Shown here: positions 7,824 through 15,835 of the stretch, in pieces
How the letters are laid out: each line of letters starts with the position of its first letter
Numbering within the stretch: the stretch's first letter is position 1
NCBI RefSeq assembly: GCF_030053425.1
Contig: NZ_JASGBI010000001.1
Span: forward strand, 3,108,001 to 3,172,000
DNA length: 64,000 bases
Source of the DNA: Lysobacter stagni
Lineage (GTDB): Bacteria; Pseudomonadota; Gammaproteobacteria; Xanthomonadales; Xanthomonadaceae
Reading direction: 5' to 3'
Notes under the pieces: model-generated
Told to the model about the DNA's origin: nothing
Database searches by the model: none
Seen by the model: the letters and a program-made list of their open reading frames with translations, nothing else
Made by a program: the position numbers and the translations under genes

Positions 7824-8852
7824 TCAGACCCGCCTCAGCCCCGCACCAACTCGCCCCTTGTAACTGACCTCCTGGCCACGCACAGCGCTGGGCGGCATGC
7901 CCATGATGCGTTTGAAGGCGCGACTGAAGGAGGCTTCCGAATCGTAACCCAGGCGTTCGGCGGCGATGGTCACGCGCATGCCTTCCTGCTGGATCCAGCG
8001 ACGCGCCTGGAACATCTTCACCTTTGCGACATAGCGCGCCGGGCTTTCGCCGACGGTGCGCGTGAACGCTTCGGCGAAGCGCGAGCGCGATGCGCCCATG
8101 AGCTTTGCCAGTGCGGGCACGTCCCAGTTGCGCTCGGGTTCGGCGTGGATGGCCGCGATGACCCTGCCGACCTTCGGGCACTGCACCGCCGCGATCCAAC
8201 CGGTGGAATCGCTGCAACCGCATTCCACCCACGCGCGGATGATGCTGGCGGCCAGCACGTCGGCCAGGCGCGCGAGGATGCCGCATGCACCGATGCGGTC
8301 CAGCGATACTTCACGCTCCATCGCTTCGAGCAAGGCGAGCACCGCCGGATCGCGCTTGACCAGATCGCCCGCATGCATGAGGTCCGGCATCATCGCCAGC
8401 AGCGGATGCAGCGGGTCCAGGTTGAAGCGCATCGCGCCGCAGAACATCACGCTTGATTCGGCCTGCGTTGCCTGCGTTCCATCTGGCGTTGTAGAACGCA
8501 CGAGATACAGGTTCTCCGATACGGCTTCGCGCGAAAGCTGGTCGATGTCGACCGCCGGCACATCCGGCGAGCTCGCCATGATGTGGAAGCTTCCGCGCGG
8601 CAGCAGTACGGCGTCGCCGGGATGCAGTTGCTTCCACTCGGTGGACGGCGTCCACAGCCATGCGCCTCCGCGCGCGACGAAGTGGAAGCGCGCATCGCGC
8701 CGCGCGGGGAACGCGATCGCCCACGGTTCACTCATCACACAGCGACCGTATTCCACGCCGTCCAGACGCAGGCCCAGCAGCACGCGGGTCAGCAGGTCGC
8801 TCGCTTCGGGGGGCGGCACGGACGAGAGGAAGCGGGAGGAATGATCATGCAT
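7824..8852 (-). CDS. AraC family transcriptional regulator
   Basis: A 342-residue regulator. ATG 8852 is preferred because it gives the normal family length. The N-terminal half is a cupin-type ligand-sensing domain (RFHFVARGGAWLW, HPGDAVLLPRGSFHI near residues 75-100). The C-terminal ~100 residues hold the double helix-turn-helix (ALAKLMGASRSRFAEAF and AAERLGYDSEASFSRAFKR). It is transcribed divergently from an MFS exporter with 74 bases between them. Regulation of the exporter and the oxidoreductase behind it is the natural inference. The effector is unknown. Confidence 0.9.
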   Translation of the reverse strand: MHDHSSRFLSSVPPPEASDLLTRVLLGLRLDGVEYGRCVMSEPWAIAFPARRDARFHFVARGGAWLWTPSTEWKQLHPGDAVLLPRGSFHIMASSPDVPAVDIDQLSREAVSENLYLVRSTTPDGTQATQAESSVMFCGAMRFNLDPLHPLLAMMPDLMHAGDLVKRDPAVLALLEAMEREVSLDRIGACGILARLADVLAASIIRAWVECGCSDSTGWIAAVQCPKVGRVIAAIHAEPERNWDVPALAKLMGASRSRFAEAFTRTVGESPARYVAKVKMFQARRWIQQEGMRVTIAAERLGYDSEASFSRAFKRIMGMPPSAVRGQEVSYKGRVGAGLRRV

Positions 8853-8926
8853 TGCGGCCGATCCGACATGGAAACGCCTGCATCGTACGCCTAACCTGCG
8901 CTGCCCCAACCCATTGGCAGCCCTTC

Positions 8927-10159
8927 GTGTCCTCAACCGAGTGTTCTGTCCGCGACTACGATGCCGCGCCATCGGCAGCGTCCGCACCCGCGCATTGGCC
9001 CGCGATCGTCTCCCTCACGCTCGGCGTGTTCGGCCTGGTCACCGCCGAATTCCTGCCCGCGAGCCTGCTCACCGCGATGGCGGCCGACCTTCGCATCAGC
9101 GAAGGCGCGGCGGGCCAGACCGTCACCGCGACGGCGCTGGTCGGCGCGATCGCGGCGCCGTCGATCCCGGTGCTCACGCGCCGCCTGGATCGTCGCCACG
9201 TGATGATCGCGCTCACCTTCGCGCTGCTGGCGTCCAATGCGATTGCCGTGTTCGCGTCGAACCTGACGACGCTGCTCGTCGCCCGTCTGCTGCTGGGCGT
9301 CGCGCTGGGCGGGTTCTGGTCGATGGCTGCGCCGCTCGCGCTGCGCCTGGTACCGGATGACCTGTTCCCACGCGCGATGTCGCTGATCCTCACCGGCGTC
9401 TCCGTCGCCACCGTATGTGCGGCGCCCATCGGCGCATGGATGGGCGATACGTGGGGGTGGCGCAGCGCGTTCGTTGCGGCCGGGGCGGTGGGCGTGGTCA
9501 CGCTCGTCGCGCAACTGGCCACTCTGCCGGCCTTGCCGCCGAAAGCGCAGCCGGATCTGCGCGTGCTGGGCCAGCTGTTGGCACGGGGCCCGGTGCGTGC
9601 CGCGCTCGTTGTCGTGTTGCTGGTGATCTCGGGTCACTTCGCCGGCTTCACCTACATCCGCCCCCTGATGGAGAACGTGACCCACCTTTCGATCGGGGCG
9701 ATCTCCGCCGTGCTGCTGGGCTACGGCATCGGCGGATTCTTCGGCAATCTTGCCGGCGGTTACGTCGCCGGCCGCAGCGAGCGCAATGCCATCGTGCTGG
9801 GCAGCGTGATCATCGCCACGCTTGCCGGCGCATTGCTGCTGGCGGGGCAATCGGCCGGTGTCGCATCGTTGGCCATCGTGCTGTGGGGCTTCGCGTTCGG
9901 CGCGTTTCCGGTCGGGTTCCAGATCTGGATCGTGCGTGCCGCGCCAGACCAGGCCGAGGGCGCGAGCGGCCTGCTCGTCGCGGCCTTCCAGACCGCCATC
10001 GCCACCGGCGCCATCGGCGGCGGCGTGCTGGTCGATCACATCGGCGCACTCGGCGGGCCGCTGTTTGCCGTGGTTGCCATGACGCTCGGCGCCTTGCTGA
10101 CGCTGCGTTACGGTCCGCGGGGTTCCACTTCGATCACCGCCTCCACGCCTGCCAACTGA
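8927..10159 (+). CDS. MFS transporter, DHA1/AraJ-like
   Basis: A 410-residue protein with 12 predicted membrane helices. It begins at GTG 8927, the only plausible start upstream of the first helix, though its ribosome-binding site is poor. The first helix is SLTLGVFGLVTAEFLPASLL. A loop motif with RRLDRRHVM between helices 2 and 3 fits the MFS motif A. The GVALGGFWSMAAPLAL and PIGAWMGDTWGWRSAF segments are typical of the DHA1 family that includes AraJ and NepI exporters. It is a proton-driven efflux protein of unknown substrate. It is 10 bases ahead of the oxidoreductase gene and divergent from the AraC regulator. Confidence 0.88.
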   Translation: MSSTECSVRDYDAAPSAASAPAHWPAIVSLTLGVFGLVTAEFLPASLLTAMAADLRISEGAAGQTVTATALVGAIAAPSIPVLTRRLDRRHVMIALTFALLASNAIAVFASNLTTLLVARLLLGVALGGFWSMAAPLALRLVPDDLFPRAMSLILTGVSVATVCAAPIGAWMGDTWGWRSAFVAAGAVGVVTLVAQLATLPALPPKAQPDLRVLGQLLARGPVRAALVVVLLVISGHFAGFTYIRPLMENVTHLSIGAISAVLLGYGIGGFFGNLAGGYVAGRSERNAIVLGSVIIATLAGALLLAGQSAGVASLAIVLWGFAFGAFPVGFQIWIVRAAPDQAEGASGLLVAAFQTAIATGAIGGGVLVDHIGALGGPLFAVVAMTLGALLTLRYGPRGSTSITASTPAN

Positions 10160-10169
10160 GATCCGAACC

Positions 10170-11201
10170 ATGAGCGAACCACGCCTCAATCGCCGCATCA
10201 CGCTGACCGCGCGTCCGCAGGGACTTCCGAGGACGAGCGACTTCCAACTGGAGACGCAAGCCGCGCCCGAACCTGCCGAAGGCGAGGTGCTTCTGCGCAC
10301 GCGCTTCCTTTCGCTCGATCCCTACATGCGCGGAATGATGGACGAAGCCGGTCCCGGCTACGCGCCGGGCGTGCGTCTTGGCCAGACGATGGTCGGCGGC
10401 ACCATCAGCGAAGTCGTCGAATCACGCAACCCACGCTTCAAGGTCGGCGACACGGTCCTGTCGAACGTGGGCTGGCAGGACTACGCGGTCTCGGACGGCG
10501 CCGGCCTCACGCCATTGGGCGATTTGCCCCAGCCGTCGCTCGCGCTCGGTGGCCTGGGCATGCCGGGCTTCACCGCGTACGTCGGTTTGCTCGACATCGG
10601 TGAACCGAAAGCGGGCGAAACCGTGGTTGTCGCCGCTGCGACGGGCGCGGTGGGTTCGGTGGTCGGACAACTGGCGAAGCTCAAGGGCGCGCGCGTCGTC
10701 GGCATCGCCGGTGGCGTGGACAAGTGCCGGCATGCCGTGGAGGTGCTGGGCTTCGACGAATGCATCGACCATCGCGAGCCCGACCTGAAGCAGCGTCTTG
10801 CCGTGGCCTGTCCCGACGGTATCGATGTGTACTTCGAGAACGTCGGCGGGGATGTGCTGGACGCCGTGTTGCCGCTGCTGAACCTGCACTCGCGGGTTCC
10901 GGTGTGCGGTTTCATCGCGCATTACAACGAGAAGGGAGGTGCACACGGCACCGACAAGCGCACGCAACTGCTCGCAACGATACTGGCCAGGCGCGTGCGC
11001 ATGCAGGGTTTCATCATCCTCGATCACTACACCGACCGCTTCGCCGCCTTCCGTCGCGACATGTCGCAGTGGATCGCGCAGGGGCGCATCAGGCTTCAGG
11101 AAGACATCGTCGACGGCCTGGAACAGGCGCCCGCCGCGCTGATCGGTCTGCTGCAGGGCCGCAACTTCGGCAAGGTGGTGGTGCGGGTGACGGACGAATA
11201 G
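10170..11201 (+). CDS. NADP-dependent medium-chain (zinc-free) oxidoreductase, CurA-like
   Basis: A 343-residue cytoplasmic enzyme of the leukotriene-B4-dehydrogenase/CurA branch of the MDR superfamily. It has an N-terminal GroES-like domain (FLSLDPYMRGMMD is diagnostic), a Rossmann motif AATGAVGSVVGQLAK near residues 152-166, and a C-terminal FENVGGDVLDAVLPLLN block. Structural-zinc cysteines are absent, as in this branch. It reduces C=C bonds of enones with NADPH (family knowledge). Likely co-transcribed with the MFS gene, so the pair may handle an electrophilic or quinone-like compound. Confidence 0.9.
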   Translation: MSEPRLNRRITLTARPQGLPRTSDFQLETQAAPEPAEGEVLLRTRFLSLDPYMRGMMDEAGPGYAPGVRLGQTMVGGTISEVVESRNPRFKVGDTVLSNVGWQDYAVSDGAGLTPLGDLPQPSLALGGLGMPGFTAYVGLLDIGEPKAGETVVVAAATGAVGSVVGQLAKLKGARVVGIAGGVDKCRHAVEVLGFDECIDHREPDLKQRLAVACPDGIDVYFENVGGDVLDAVLPLLNLHSRVPVCGFIAHYNEKGGAHGTDKRTQLLATILARRVRMQGFIILDHYTDRFAAFRRDMSQWIAQGRIRLQEDIVDGLEQAPAALIGLLQGRNFGKVVVRVTDE

Positions 11202-11271
11202 GAGGCGCGATCCGATGCAAGCCTCGGGGCTTGCCCCAGATTGAACCGGCCCTGGCAGCGAATCGGCAGGC

Positions 11272-11499
11272 TCAGCGGTTGTCGTGCGGATGGGTGAAGC
11301 CATCCAGCGCCCAGCGCAATGCGATCAGGAAACCGCCTGGAAGCACCAGCCCAAGCCAGGCAAAGACGCCCAGCGCCATGCCGAGCTCTCCATGGTGGGC
11401 ATTCGCGGCAATCAGTACCGCCGTCTTCCCGCCGAACGCGAGGAGCCATGCCGCCCAGGCGACGAGATAAAGCCGCGTGATGCCTCTCTTCCAGTTCAT
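11272..11499 (-). CDS. small inner-membrane protein, unknown
   Basis: A 75-residue protein with two hydrophobic helices (residues ~9-30, LVAWAAWLLAFGGKTAVLIA, and ~40-62, ALGVFAWLGLVLPGGFL). The N terminus is MNWKRGITR and the C terminus is charged (THPHDNR). An AAGGA about 10 bases before the ATG supports the start. I recognise no family. It lies convergent to the oxidoreductase. A hairpin, GGGGCAAGCCCC, follows on its own strand (11228-11239) and may terminate it. Confidence 0.65.
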   Translation of the reverse strand: MNWKRGITRLYLVAWAAWLLAFGGKTAVLIAANAHHGELGMALGVFAWLGLVLPGGFLIALRWALDGFTHPHDNR

Positions 11500-11614
11500 C
11501 GGTTTCGTTCCTTCGTTCGGTCAGCCACTGAAACCCGTGGTCGGGTGGACAATGTTGCGATGGTCAGGCGTGCGTGCCCCGATGGAGCGAGCCATGCTCG
11601 CAGCACCGGTCGAA

Positions 11615-12766
11615 TCACTGCTTGGGCACGTCGATGTCGTAGTCGATGCGCAGCGCCTTGCCATCGGGCCCGCTGGTTGCGCTGGACACGAAACGGGCGT
11701 GGGGGCCCACCTTCACGCGCAGGTATTCGCGCGTGGAAATGAGGCTCTCACCGCATTCCTTCGGCGTGCTGGTGATGTCGATGGCGTCGGACGTCTCGGC
11801 GCTGTAGCAGACACCGACGCCGCGGCGGCCGGTCGACCAGCGCCCGGCGGGCACGTCCAGTTGGCGTCGGACGGTTTCCTTCGGGCGCGTGTCCGGCATC
11901 CACGAGAGCGAAGGCGGCAACGCGCCGCGCTTGACCGACACCGCCAGCGTAAGCGCTCCCTCATCGCCATCGAAGGCTTCGGAGCGATGGAGCATCGCCT
12001 CGGCGCCGTATTCCTCCGCGACGAACTGCGCGACCGGAACGAAGTCGCCATCGCAGCGCAGCGGCTCGCCGGGCTCCGGCTTGAAGCCCTTCGGCAACGG
12101 GACCAGGCGGCGGCAGACCATCGGCTGGCCATCGTCGCCGCGCTTCCACCGCCATTTGCCCAGCTGCACCGTCACATTCGTCAGCCCGGCCTCCGCCGAG
12201 GTCATCGTGCCGACCGGCACCGGCGGCGGGAGGTCCTTGTCGACGACGAAGGCATAGCGCCCCATCCACGCGTGTTCGGGTTGCTGCAGTTGCTCGCGCA
12301 TCTGCGGCTCATGGTTCAGCACGGTCAGCATGCGGCCCAGCACGCGCATCTGGGTTTCCTGGTCCAACGACACGCCACCCTGGCCGCCGACATACAGGTC
12401 ACCGACGTAGTTGAGCTTGCCGGCTTCGACATTGAAATGCGGCGCCTTCTCCGGCGGCACCGGGAGGCTGTCGGAGACCCCGTAGAGTTGCCCGACGTAG
12501 TAGCGCCCGGCCTTCAGGCGGAGCGTCCAGATGCCCTCGCGGCAACCGATGCTGCCCGCGGCCTTGAACGACGCAAAGAAGCCGCCGCTGCTGGAAGTAC
12601 CTTCCTCGAATACCTGTACACCGGCGACCGGGCCACCGCTGCAGGCGATGGTCGTGAGCAGGATGCCCTCGTCCGGTTTGAGCGCGTCGTTCTTGTCGAA
12701 CGTTCCACTCCAGGCCGGCTGCGCCACGCACGCCGCCAGCACCGCAATCCACGCGATCCGCTTCAT
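11615..12766 (-). CDS. exported protein of unknown function
   Basis: A 383-residue protein with a signal peptide (RIAWIAVLAACVAQPAWS, cleavage near residue 20). The mature part is rich in beta segments and Gly/Pro (GPVAGVQVFEEG, YYVGQLYGVSDSLPVPPEK, FNVEAGKLNYVGDLYVGG). The GxVxVFEEG...NYVGDLYV pattern recalls exported proteins with a carboxypeptidase-regulatory-like beta fold, but this is only resemblance. ATG 12766 is the first codon before the signal. Cysteines are few. Probably periplasmic or outer-membrane associated. It is a single gene next to another membrane orphan. Confidence 0.7.
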   Translation of the reverse strand: MKRIAWIAVLAACVAQPAWSGTFDKNDALKPDEGILLTTIACSGGPVAGVQVFEEGTSSSGGFFASFKAAGSIGCREGIWTLRLKAGRYYVGQLYGVSDSLPVPPEKAPHFNVEAGKLNYVGDLYVGGQGGVSLDQETQMRVLGRMLTVLNHEPQMREQLQQPEHAWMGRYAFVVDKDLPPPVPVGTMTSAEAGLTNVTVQLGKWRWKRGDDGQPMVCRRLVPLPKGFKPEPGEPLRCDGDFVPVAQFVAEEYGAEAMLHRSEAFDGDEGALTLAVSVKRGALPPSLSWMPDTRPKETVRRQLDVPAGRWSTGRRGVGVCYSAETSDAIDITSTPKECGESLISTREYLRVKVGPHARFVSSATSGPDGKALRIDYDIDVPKQ

Positions 12767-12857
12767 CCCTGTTCCCCGATTTTCCCCGCGCCGAGTCTGC
12801 CGGGCGGGCCATGGGAGTTCAAGCCGGGAGGGATGGCTTTGGACGCTGGACCATCGC

Positions 12858-13286
12858 TCAGCCCTTTCCAGCCGTCTGGACGCGGGGGAAGTTGCGCAGC
12901 ACGAAGAACACGTACACAAGCCAGAGCGCGAACCAGACCAATGCCACGACAAGCAGCTTGACCGCGAACAGGATCAGGCTTGGCGCGAGGAACAGCAGGA
13001 CGCAGCCGAGCAGCCACAGGCGATCGCCTCGACGCGAGTACCGGGCGCGTTCGATATCGTCGAGCCGTCCGCCGACTGACGCCCCGTAGTAGTAGAACGA
13101 CGAGAACGCGAACGAGAACGTCGCCACGCCCATCACGATCAGCGTGGCCTGGTAGGAGAACCCGTCCACCTGGCCGGCGGCGTACTTCGGATACAGGAAG
13201 AACAGCAGGAACGTGAAGATCGCGATGCTCGACGCCGCGAGCTGGTATGACCGGTTGACATTGGCTGCAGCCACGTCTTCAGCCAT
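12858..13286 (-). CDS. inner-membrane protein, unknown (four helices)
   Basis: A 142-residue protein with GGAG 8-10 bases before ATG 13286. It has four hydrophobic helices: residues ~17-35 (ASSIAIFTFLLFFLY), ~47-67 (LIVMGVATFSFAF), ~90-112 (LWLLGCVLLFLAPSLILF) and ~113-130. A short charged loop (GGRLDDIERARYSRRGDR) sits between helices 2 and 3. I recognise no family. It lies 91 bases upstream of the 11615-12766 gene on the same strand and may be in its transcript. Function unknown. Confidence 0.7.
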   Translation of the reverse strand: MAEDVAAANVNRSYQLAASSIAIFTFLLFFLYPKYAAGQVDGFSYQATLIVMGVATFSFAFSSFYYYGASVGGRLDDIERARYSRRGDRLWLLGCVLLFLAPSLILFAVKLLVVALVWFALWLVYVFFVLRNFPRVQTAGKG

Positions 13287-13511
13287 GGGATCTCTCCTCG
13301 CTTCACAGGGTCCGTTTGCTCATGGGGTCACGAGACCTGGAAGATACTCCTTCCGGTGAAATTCGCCGGCTCGTGCAGCGGCGCTTGTTCGCGTCGGGGT
13401 GGGTCATTCCCGGCCGAGTCGACACGCTTCGCTGTGGAAGATGATCGACCCTGCGCGAGTGTTCGCGCGGTCGAAAGCAGGCATTTGTGCTGCTGCCCGC
13501 CGCTTCTGCCC

Positions 13512-13540
13512 CAATGCCCGCTAACGGCCAGAAGCGACAC
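13512..13540. repeat. GTCCGC repeat, type P1 (diverged)
   Basis: On the minus strand this reads GTGTCGCTTCTGGCCGTTAG then CGGGCATT, a P1 copy with one base lost. It directly follows attC-like site C. A half-preserved P2 (AATGCCTGCTTTCGACC on the minus strand) lies at about 13465-13490. Apart from these elements, 13287-13541 (255 bases) shows no convincing gene. Confidence 0.55.
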
Positions 13541-13541
13541 A

Positions 13542-13598
13542 GGCCAACGCCAGAATTAAGCTGGGCCGCGAAGCTCCGGCTTGAATGAACTGTCAGAC
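13542..13598 (-). repeat. integron attC-like site C (best preserved)
   Basis: The minus strand reads GTCTGAC (13592-13598), AGTTCATTCAAGCCG, GAGCTTCGCGGC, CCAGCTTAATTCTGGC and GTTGGCC (13542-13548). Both outer cores, both inner arms and the central stem-loop are present in the right order within 57 bases, close to the length of the aadA-type attC. The 3' core differs from GTTRRRY by one base. The TGA stop of the preceding reading frame lies inside the first core. Confidence 0.65.
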
Positions 13599-13823
13599 CC
13601 GCTCACTGAGCAAACTCGACGGAGCAATGCCGAGGAGACGGATGTCTGAGTTAAGGACGCATGCTCCGGGACCACGAGCTGCCAGGATCAGGCGTAGCGC
13701 CTGACCGGATCCCCACCGCATGGAAGCCACGGCGTTGTGCTGCACACTGGTAGAAGAGGCCGGGCCACGAGCAGCGTTGGCCGCTGCAAGGTCCCGCAAA
13801 GGCACAGCCAACACGCCCTTCAC
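13593..13823 (-). CDS. doubtful 76-residue reading frame ending in attC-like site C
   Basis: The frame starts at GTG 13823, overlapping the TGA of the L,D-transpeptidase (GTGA), and stops inside the first core of attC-like site C. The overlap and the stop position fit a real gene. However, the protein (MKGVLAVPLRDLAAANAARG...) has no recognisable fold, signal or family and its composition is that of an out-of-frame GC-rich reading. It may be a decayed cassette gene. Confidence 0.25.
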   Translation of the reverse strand: MKGVLAVPLRDLAAANAARGPASSTSVQHNAVASMRWGSGQALRLILAARGPGACVLNSDIRLLGIAPSSLLSERV

Positions 13824-14539
13824 TGGGCGGACCGAGCGTGTCCTTCATCGTTGTGTTGTGCAGTAGCGCCGCGACTTTGCACGAACTCCGGAAAGGTCTC
13901 CGCTAGCGGCGCCGTGTCCGGCAAGATGTAGAACACCCCGCCTTTCTCGAACGTCGGACGGATGATCTGCTCGTAGAATTCGGGCGAGACGTTGATGCAG
14001 CCATGCGTGACGCGGTTGTCGTCCGGCGAAGGCGACGCGAGGCGTTCGGGGCGTTTCTCGGCCGGGACGCCAGTAGCCGTCGGGTGCATGGAGACGGCGG
14101 AATCGTAGTCGACCCACAGGACGCGCCCAGCGTCGGTGGATGGGCCGAAACCGCCCACAAAGCGACCCGCGGGCGTGGTGCGATCCCGGCCCGGAATTTC
14201 GCGAAGCGCGAGACCGGCGACGCCGGGAGCTGAATGATCGCCGATCGCCGAGCCAAAGAGCCCAGGTGCCGCGCCGCGAAGCCGGCCGTCGCCCCCGAAC
14301 ACCAGGATCTGTGCGGCGGCCTTGTCTATGACCGCGAACGGATAGCCTTGGCTGTCCTTGGTTGCGGTAACCCAGCCCGCGAGCTCAATCACCGTGTCGG
14401 ACACTTCCTGGCCTGGCGGAAGCTGGTCGACCGCGGTCACCGGTTGCGCGGCGGGCTCCTCGGCCCTGGCCACGCCAAAGCTCGCGAAAGCCAGCGCCAA
14501 CACCAGCGCGCCATAAGCGGCACGGATTGCAGGATGCAT
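13820..14539 (-). CDS. exported L,D-transpeptidase (YkuD family)
   Basis: A 239-residue protein with a signal peptide (residues ~1-26, AAYGALVLALAFASFGVARA). The YkuD catalytic motif THGCINVS is at about residues 176-183, with the nucleophilic Cys near 179. An upstream His lies in SAVSMHPTATG. The domain FAVIDKAAAQILVFGGDG starts the fold. L,D-transpeptidases make 3-3 peptidoglycan cross-links or attach lipoproteins to the wall. The gene directly downstream of a small Lpp-like lipoprotein suggests the latter, which is inferred. A strong terminator separates the two genes. It shares no cassette signature. Confidence 0.85.
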   Translation of the reverse strand: MHPAIRAAYGALVLALAFASFGVARAEEPAAQPVTAVDQLPPGQEVSDTVIELAGWVTATKDSQGYPFAVIDKAAAQILVFGGDGRLRGAAPGLFGSAIGDHSAPGVAGLALREIPGRDRTTPAGRFVGGFGPSTDAGRVLWVDYDSAVSMHPTATGVPAEKRPERLASPSPDDNRVTHGCINVSPEFYEQIIRPTFEKGGVFYILPDTAPLAETFPEFVQSRGATAQHNDEGHARSAQ

Positions 14540-14580
14540 GTACGTATTGATAAGACTGTTCCTTGGGACGAAGACTGAGT

Positions 14581-14622
14581 AAAGAAAAGAGACCGGTGGC
14601 CAGTTAAGACCACCGGGTCTCG
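14581..14622 (-). terminator. Rho-independent terminator after the Lpp-like gene
   Basis: On the minus strand GAGACCCGGTGG pairs with CCACCGGTCTC (one bulged C, loop of about ten bases), followed by TTTTCTTT. It lies between the lipoprotein stop (14665) and the transpeptidase start (14539). It would end the abundant lipoprotein transcript while letting some read-through into the transpeptidase. Confidence 0.85.
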
Positions 14623-14664
14623 AGTTCAAACCCTTCGTCACCTATTACGATTACGCAAGAGCGA

Positions 14665-14928
14665 CTAACCGCGCGGCTTGCGACTCGGCGCCGCTTCGAG
14701 CTGCTGGACGCGGCCTTCCAATGCATCAAGTCGTGAGTTGGCCTGCTGCGCGCCCTGATTGGCGGATTCGGCGCTCTGGGCTGCGCTCTGGACCTTCGCG
14801 TCGAGTGAATCGAGACGCGAGTTGATCGTTGCAAACTCCTCTTTATAGGTGGCGCAACCGCCAAGACCCACGGCGGCGACGATCGCCACGCCAAGCGCCA
14901 TCGCCAGATTTTTATTGTTCAGTAACAT
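14665..14928 (-). CDS. Lpp-like small outer-membrane lipoprotein
   Basis: An 87-residue protein with AGGAGG 8 bases before ATG 14928. It has a lipoprotein signal (MALGVAIVAAVGLGGCATY; lipobox LGGC, Cys near residue 25). The mature part is a heptad-patterned helix (INSRLDSLDAKVQSAAQSAE... NSRLDALEGRVQQLEA) that should form a coiled coil, as in Braun lipoprotein. The C terminus is SRKPRG, not a terminal Lys, so wall attachment through a final lysine is not assured; a penultimate-region Lys is present. The L,D-transpeptidase gene follows it. It is probably an abundant envelope spacer. Confidence 0.8.
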   Translation of the reverse strand: MLLNNKNLAMALGVAIVAAVGLGGCATYKEEFATINSRLDSLDAKVQSAAQSAESANQGAQQANSRLDALEGRVQQLEAAPSRKPRG

Positions 14929-15072
14929 TCCAATCCTCCTTTCGTCTGGGATCTCGGACATATAGCAGCCCTTTTTGCCGGAACATGATGACGTTGTAAC
15001 ACGTGGATAGATTGTGAAGATGTGACCACTCGTGGAGTTGCGGCTCAATCCCCAGATAAGCGGGCCGTTTTT

Positions 15073-15126
15073 GCACCAACTCATGTTCGAAGACTAAGCG
15101 GCTGCGGCTTGAATGAACCGTCGGTC
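15073..15126 (-). repeat. integron attC-like site D (read through by a gene)
   Basis: The minus strand reads GACCGAC, GGTTCATTCAAGCCG, CAGCCGCTTAGTCTTCGAAC and GTTGGTGC. It shares the exact 13-mer TTCATTCAAGCCG with sites A and C. The last 14 codons of the 15081-15662 gene are made of this element, so the protein ends in a tail (GSFKPQPLSLRT) encoded by the site. The right arm is poorly preserved. Confidence 0.5.
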
Positions 15127-15662
15127 TTGCGCTGGCGATGAAGCCGGTTCAGTTGCCAGACGGAAACCAGGTAGGCGATGACGACGCCCACCGCCACCGC
15201 GCCGACCCTGTTTCCCGGGAACAGCAACCACCCACCAACGACCAGGAACGTCCGCAGCAGCGCATGGACCAGTCCGACCGGATGGCCAACGGTCCAGGAG
15301 AACACGATCCAGTGCAACCCATAACCAACCGCCATGCTCAGCGGAAAGAACTCGGGTGCGAGGAACAGCAGCGGCAGATGCACCGCCCACAGCAAGGTGA
15401 CCATCAGACGACATTGCCCCGCCAGCCTCAGGAGCGGGTTCTGGGCGCCACCTCCGATCTGCTCGCCCCGGACGCGGGCAATCGCGATGGAGATCGGGAT
15501 GAGGAGGAAGTAGCAGACGATGAGAGCGAGGTTGGCCTTGTCATGGGGCACAACGAAACTGGCGATGGCCGCGAGGGACCAGACGATGCAACCGGTGATG
15601 GGCAGCGAAAGACAGCCCTTGCGTCGTTCCATGAAGTCGGCACGCAGCTCTTGCAGCGTCAT
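15081..15662 (-). CDS. inner-membrane protein, DUF7010-like (cassette-like)
   Basis: A 193-residue protein; ATG 15662 has GGAG about 9 bases upstream. It starts MTLQELRADFMERRKGCLSL and has about six hydrophobic segments (GCIVWSLAAIASFVV, LALIVCYFLLIPISIA, LMVTLLWAVHLPLLFLA and others). The N-terminal motif followed by a compact multi-helix membrane domain resembles the DUF7010 family; this is recognition by eye and moderate at best. The C-terminal tail is encoded by attC-like site D, which suggests the original stop was lost or that the frame ran into the site. Function unknown. Confidence 0.65.
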   Translation of the reverse strand: MTLQELRADFMERRKGCLSLPITGCIVWSLAAIASFVVPHDKANLALIVCYFLLIPISIAIARVRGEQIGGGAQNPLLRLAGQCRLMVTLLWAVHLPLLFLAPEFFPLSMAVGYGLHWIVFSWTVGHPVGLVHALLRTFLVVGGWLLFPGNRVGAVAVGVVIAYLVSVWQLNRLHRQRKTDGSFKPQPLSLRT

Positions 15663-15731
15663 CGGAGTCTCCATCCGCGGGTTCGCCATGCCGGACCGGA
15701 CGCGCGGAGGTTTGATCCAGGCCATCGCGGT

Positions 15732-15811
15732 GCCGCTTCTGGTTGCGGACACTAGCATCCGTCCGTCCGGTATGCCCCGACAGATGGCTGCTTTCGGTCA
15801 GGAGCGGACAC
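15732..15811. repeat. two diverged GTCCGC-type repeats
   Basis: GCCGCTTCTGGTTGCGGACA (15732-15751) and GCTTTCGGTCAGGAGCGGAC (15790-15809) are variants of the P1/P2 core, 38 bases apart. They occupy the gap between the DUF7010-like gene and the stop codon of the broken gene upstream, in the same position as the repeats at other orphan genes. Confidence 0.45.
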
Positions 15812-15835
15812 TCATCCAGTGCGCTGCCGAAACGC

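Noticed and set aside
14581..14660. tRNA-like segment (T-arm-like GGGTTTGAACTC on the minus strand)
   Set aside because: No acceptor stem, D-arm or anticodon arm can be formed; the region is a Rho-independent terminator.
14929..15080. Promoter of the Lpp-like gene
   Set aside because: TATATG near 14950 could be a -10, but no acceptable -35 lies at the right distance, so it is not listed.
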